Below, piece by piece: positions 40,420 to 42,926 of a stretch of 42,926 nucleotides of DNA. Positions within the stretch are counted from its first letter, which is position 1; each line of letters starts with the position of its first letter. The stretch comes from Acidobacteriota bacterium (lineage in GTDB: Bacteria; Acidobacteriota; Thermoanaerobaculia; Multivoradales; J023). The stretch lies in assembly GCA_029263395.1 (NCBI GenBank), contig JAJCXO010000054.1, positions 1-42,926 on the forward strand, given 5' to 3'. The notes beneath the pieces were generated by a model. The model saw nothing but the letters and a program-made list of their open reading frames with translations, was not told the origin of the DNA and ran no database searches. A program made the translations under genes and the position numbers.

Positions 40420-41964
40420 ATGAGCCGGGTTCAAGCTGCCGACAAGTCGTCCCCCGAAGCGTTCATGCTTGCCGATTGGCGGGTCGAGCCGAGCCTCAAT
40501 CGCCTGTTACGGGGCGATCATACGGTGCAGGTTGAGCCCAAGCTGATGGATGTTCTGAGCTTTCTGGCAAAGAATGCCGGTGAGGTGGTCTCCAAGGACG
40601 ACATCACCAACGCAGTGTGGACCGATCAGTTCATCACAGACTCGGTGGTCACGCGAGCTATCGCCGCGCTGCGTCGTGCGCTCGAAGACGACGCTCACAA
40701 CCCACGCTACATCGAGACGATATCCAAGCGCGGCTATCGGCTGATCGCAACTGTCGTTACCCAGCCGGTAGTTGATGAGGTCGATTCTCGAGCAGAGTCG
40801 CCGGTGCCGTCGCCAGCGCTTGCAGAGTCCCCAGCACCTAGAACAGCGTCATCAGCGTCGCCGTTTGTGGTGGGTCAATGGGTGCGCGGCGAACATTTTT
40901 ATGGTCGTGCTGCTCAAATCAGCGAGATTCTGGACGGCAACCGCAATTGGCTGTGGTTGTTGGGAACCCGTCGGATCGGCAAAACGTCGCTGCTCAAGCA
41001 ACTCGAATACTTGACGGCTAGTTCACCTGAAAGTGGTTACTTCCCGATCTTCTGGGATCTGCAGGGTGCCGAAAGCTCCGACGAGCTACACGAAGACTTC
41101 GCCGAAGCGCTGCTCGACACCGAAGAGCGGCTCGGCCGCCTCGGCATTTCGGTTTCGGACGTTGCGGCTGATGATCTTTTCACCAGTCTCGGGCGCCTGC
41201 GGCGCAGGCTACGCGCCAAGAATATATGCCTCTTGTTGCTGTGTGACGAGGTCGAGGAGCTGATCCAGCTCAAGGCCAAAGACCCCTCGTTGCTGCGCAA
41301 GCTGCGGCGGGCTATGCAATCGCGCGAGGGTGTCCGCTCGGTGTTGGCGTCGAGTGTTCGGCTGTGGGCGTTGGCCGACCAGAAAGAAGATACCTCACCG
41401 TTTCTTCACGGCTTCACACCACCGGTCTACCTCGATCCACTGGCCGACGACGAGGCCCGAGCGCTGATTCGTCAGACCCAACTGGGGCCGGACGGGCGTC
41501 AGGCTCTGGCTGCTTCGAACGCGTTTGATGACCGAGCCGTTGAGGAGATCCGCCGCCGCTGTGGCAACCATCCCTATCTTATGCAGCTGGTCAGCGAACG
41601 GTGTCTCGACCTGTCGGACCTCGACGAAGCCTTCGAAGAGGTTGCGACGGATTCGATGGTGAGTTTCTTCTTCTCGGTCGACTTCGAGCTCTTGTCCGAA
41701 ACCGAACAGCGTATCCTCTATGCGGTGGCCGAGCGCAGCGCCGCCTCGAGCAAAACGATCCAGCTGGATTTGTCCTTCGACTCGCCGTCGCTAGTGGGCA
41801 GCCTGAATCGTCTCGAACACCTCGGTTTCGTCCGGCGTAATCAGGAGCGGCGGTTCTTTCTCGTCAACGATTTTTTCCGTCGTTGGCTGCAGAACCTACC
41901 GCTCACCCGACCATTGTCTGGGGCGGCCAAGGCGTCGCATCCCAGAAGTCCTTACGACGGATAG
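40420..41964 (+). CDS. Winged-helix DNA-binding domain fused to STAND ATPase, 514 aa
   Basis: Residues about 15-110 are an OmpR/CadC-type winged helix: VEPKLMDVLSFLAKNAGEVV, VVTRAIAALRRALEDD and YIETISKRGYRLIATV. A Pro/Ala/Ser linker follows. Residues about 147-505 are a STAND-type ATPase with Walker A LLGTRRIGKTSLLKQL (about 183) and Walker B LLLLCDEVEEL (about 275). That module matches the ATPase half of the kinase fusion at 30663 nearly residue for residue in long blocks (LLRKLRRAMQSREGVRSVLA; SPFLHGFTPP). It likely regulates transcription in an ATP-dependent way; no receiver domain is present. The start at 40420 is the ATG just before the recognisable domain. Its stop overlaps the convergent lipoprotein gene by 13 bp. 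Confidence 0.85.
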   Translation: MSRVQAADKSSPEAFMLADWRVEPSLNRLLRGDHTVQVEPKLMDVLSFLAKNAGEVVSKDDITNAVWTDQFITDSVVTRAIAALRRALEDDAHNPRYIETISKRGYRLIATVVTQPVVDEVDSRAESPVPSPALAESPAPRTASSASPFVVGQWVRGEHFYGRAAQISEILDGNRNWLWLLGTRRIGKTSLLKQLEYLTASSPESGYFPIFWDLQGAESSDELHEDFAEALLDTEERLGRLGISVSDVAADDLFTSLGRLRRRLRAKNICLLLLCDEVEELIQLKAKDPSLLRKLRRAMQSREGVRSVLASSVRLWALADQKEDTSPFLHGFTPPVYLDPLADDEARALIRQTQLGPDGRQALAASNAFDDRAVEEIRRRCGNHPYLMQLVSERCLDLSDLDEAFEEVATDSMVSFFFSVDFELLSETEQRILYAVAERSAASSKTIQLDLSFDSPSLVGSLNRLEHLGFVRRNQERRFFLVNDFFRRWLQNLPLTRPLSGAAKASHPRSPYDG

Positions 41965-42686
41965 GGAAACTTCTTCGCCAGCTTCTTGGTCAACCCTTCG
42001 ATGACGTCATTGGCGGGGCGGGTCCAGTCGGTTTCCCGGGCCACCGCAACCCGCCACAAGAGTTCGCCGTCATGGCCGCTCAACAGCGCGCCATCGGCGA
42101 AGATGTCGTGGGTTTTGACCAGGCCGTGGGGCAGCGATAGGTAGATGTCGTCGTGATCGTGGGCATGATCGTCATCGTCGAGGATCTCAGCCAGGATATG
42201 TGTCCCGAGGTCAATGCCGAAGGAGACGCCGTCCGACAGGTAGCGGGTTTTCTCGACCCGGGTGCGGACCACTGCGTCGACATCCAACAGGCGAGCAAGC
42301 TCCTGCGTTGCCATCTCCCAGGACTCGCGCACATCGATGTGGTTGGCGGCCAAGACGCGGTTGGTTTCTTCGACCTGTTGGACGTCGATGCCAACGTGAC
42401 CTTTGTCGATACGGTTGAGTAGCCGCAGGTAAAGCGAGGTTTGGAAGGCCACACTTTCGCTTTCTTCGATGTGTTGGATCTGGGAGGCTGACAAGCCGCG
42501 GGGTGCCTTGCCGGCGAAGATCATTTCGAAGGGCAGGACCGCAACCTTCTGATGGCCTCGGGTTTGATCGATGAAGCGAGGGGATTGATAGTTGACCGTA
42601 GTGCAGGCGATCGTGGTGCAGGCGATCGAGATCAGGCTGAGGATGACGATTGGGGAGAGAAAGGGTAGGGCTCTCGAATGTTTCAT
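41952..42686 (-). CDS. Probable lipoprotein, 244 aa
   Basis: The start at MKHSRALPFLSP is preferred to an ATG 16 codons upstream because it begins a hydrophobic export signal (FLSPIVILSLISIAC). A lipobox-like SIAC and a duplicated TIAC, from a 15-bp tandem duplication, offer two possible lipidated Cys. The mature domain (QKVAVLPFEMIFAG, TNRVLAANHIDVRESWEMAT, ELARLLDVDAVVRTRVEK) has the layout of periplasmic proteins that derive from the CsgG/TolB-N-like fold, but I cannot name a family. A His/Asp-rich loop (DDDDHAHDHDDIY) may bind metal. Convergent with, and overlapping, the winged-helix-STAND gene. Confidence 0.65.
   Translation of the reverse strand: MKHSRALPFLSPIVILSLISIACTTIACTTVNYQSPRFIDQTRGHQKVAVLPFEMIFAGKAPRGLSASQIQHIEESESVAFQTSLYLRLLNRIDKGHVGIDVQQVEETNRVLAANHIDVRESWEMATQELARLLDVDAVVRTRVEKTRYLSDGVSFGIDLGTHILAEILDDDDHAHDHDDIYLSLPHGLVKTHDIFADGALLSGHDGELLWRVAVARETDWTRPANDVIEGLTKKLAKKFPYPS
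42601..42630. repeat. 15-bp tandem duplication in lipoprotein signal region
   Basis: GTGCAGGCGATCGTG is followed by GTGCAGGCGATCGAG. On the coding strand this gives the repeated IACTT pentapeptide and two potential lipobox Cys. Confidence 0.85.
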
Positions 42687-42844
42687 GATGTGTCTCGCTA
42701 GGATGATGGCTGGAGCGACGGCTCTCCGGGGCATGGCCTAGGGTTGCCAGGCCACCGACAACCATCACTCTAGGCTGCTTGGCCCGGCGACACTTGATGG
42801 AAAGATGAGGTTGCGGTGAGGGAACGGCGAGGAGCGAGGCGACT

Positions 42845-42926
42845 TGTGCCCTCGCACATGCCCTACGTGGGCCCTACACCGTGCCCTGCGCGTGCCCTGC
42901 GCGTGCCCTGCGCCGTGCCTTGCGCG
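42845..42926. repeat. Degenerate 11-13 bp GC-rich tandem repeats at right edge
   Basis: Units of the type GTGCCCTGCGC recur about seven times and continue to the end of the window, so the array may extend further. No gene was seen from 42735 onward. Confidence 0.8.

Overview
The window reads as a chromosomal segment from a GC-rich Gram-negative bacterium. My best guess is Acidobacteriota, Thermoanaerobaculia-like. The grounds are secreted proteins ending in a DGFESGD-type tail, a bacterial GIDE protein, TPR/PEGA proteins, STAND ATPases fused to Ser/Thr kinase or winged-helix domains, and many orphan secreted proteins. No rRNA, tRNA or CRISPR array was recognised. The taxonomic call is inference from family content, not from a marker gene.

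Layout. (1) Positions 1-14,000 are a mobile-element graveyard. It opens with a BtrH-like gene cut by the left edge, then holds scraps of IS30, Tn3 and ISKra4-type transposases, one intact 3,188-bp Tn3-family element with perfect 39-bp inverted repeats, and a decayed RHH/DUF6884 gene. Two inverted copies of a 100-bp MITE-like repeat flank a TPR peptidase-like gene and the 3' end of a group II intron, followed by a broken serine resolvase. Several cargo genes here carry frameshifts. (2) Positions 14,266-27,744 are ordinary chromosome: a GIDE membrane protein divergent from an S1-domain RNA-binding protein, a secreted metallophosphoesterase, a divergent lipoxygenase / CYP74-like P450 pair, a PQQ propeller protein, a PlsC acyltransferase, a PEGA protein, a cytidine deaminase-uridine phosphorylase fusion and a SufR-like regulator next to a frameshifted DUF2231 gene. 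(3) Positions 28,213-37,017 look like one five-gene operon: TPR-membrane-ATPase, STAND ATPase-Ser/Thr kinase, CNT nucleoside transporter, PfkB kinase fused to a queuosine-salvage/glycosylase-like Fe-S domain, and carbamate kinase. (4) Positions 37,060-42,926 hold a subtilase and a secreted HAD protein sharing a C-terminal tail motif, BioY, a winged-helix-STAND protein whose ATPase module is a close paralogue of the one at 30,663, and a probable lipoprotein.

How genes may work together. The lipoxygenase and the P450 that lacks the usual oxygen-activation Thr suggest an oxylipin pathway: the first makes a fatty-acid hydroperoxide and the second rearranges or cleaves it. The 28-37 kb operon couples a STAND/kinase signalling pair to nucleoside uptake, phosphorylation and probable base release. 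The same STAND module is wired to a DNA-binding domain 8 kb away. Throughout the window, short 10-18 bp tandem duplications recur in gene tails and spacers.
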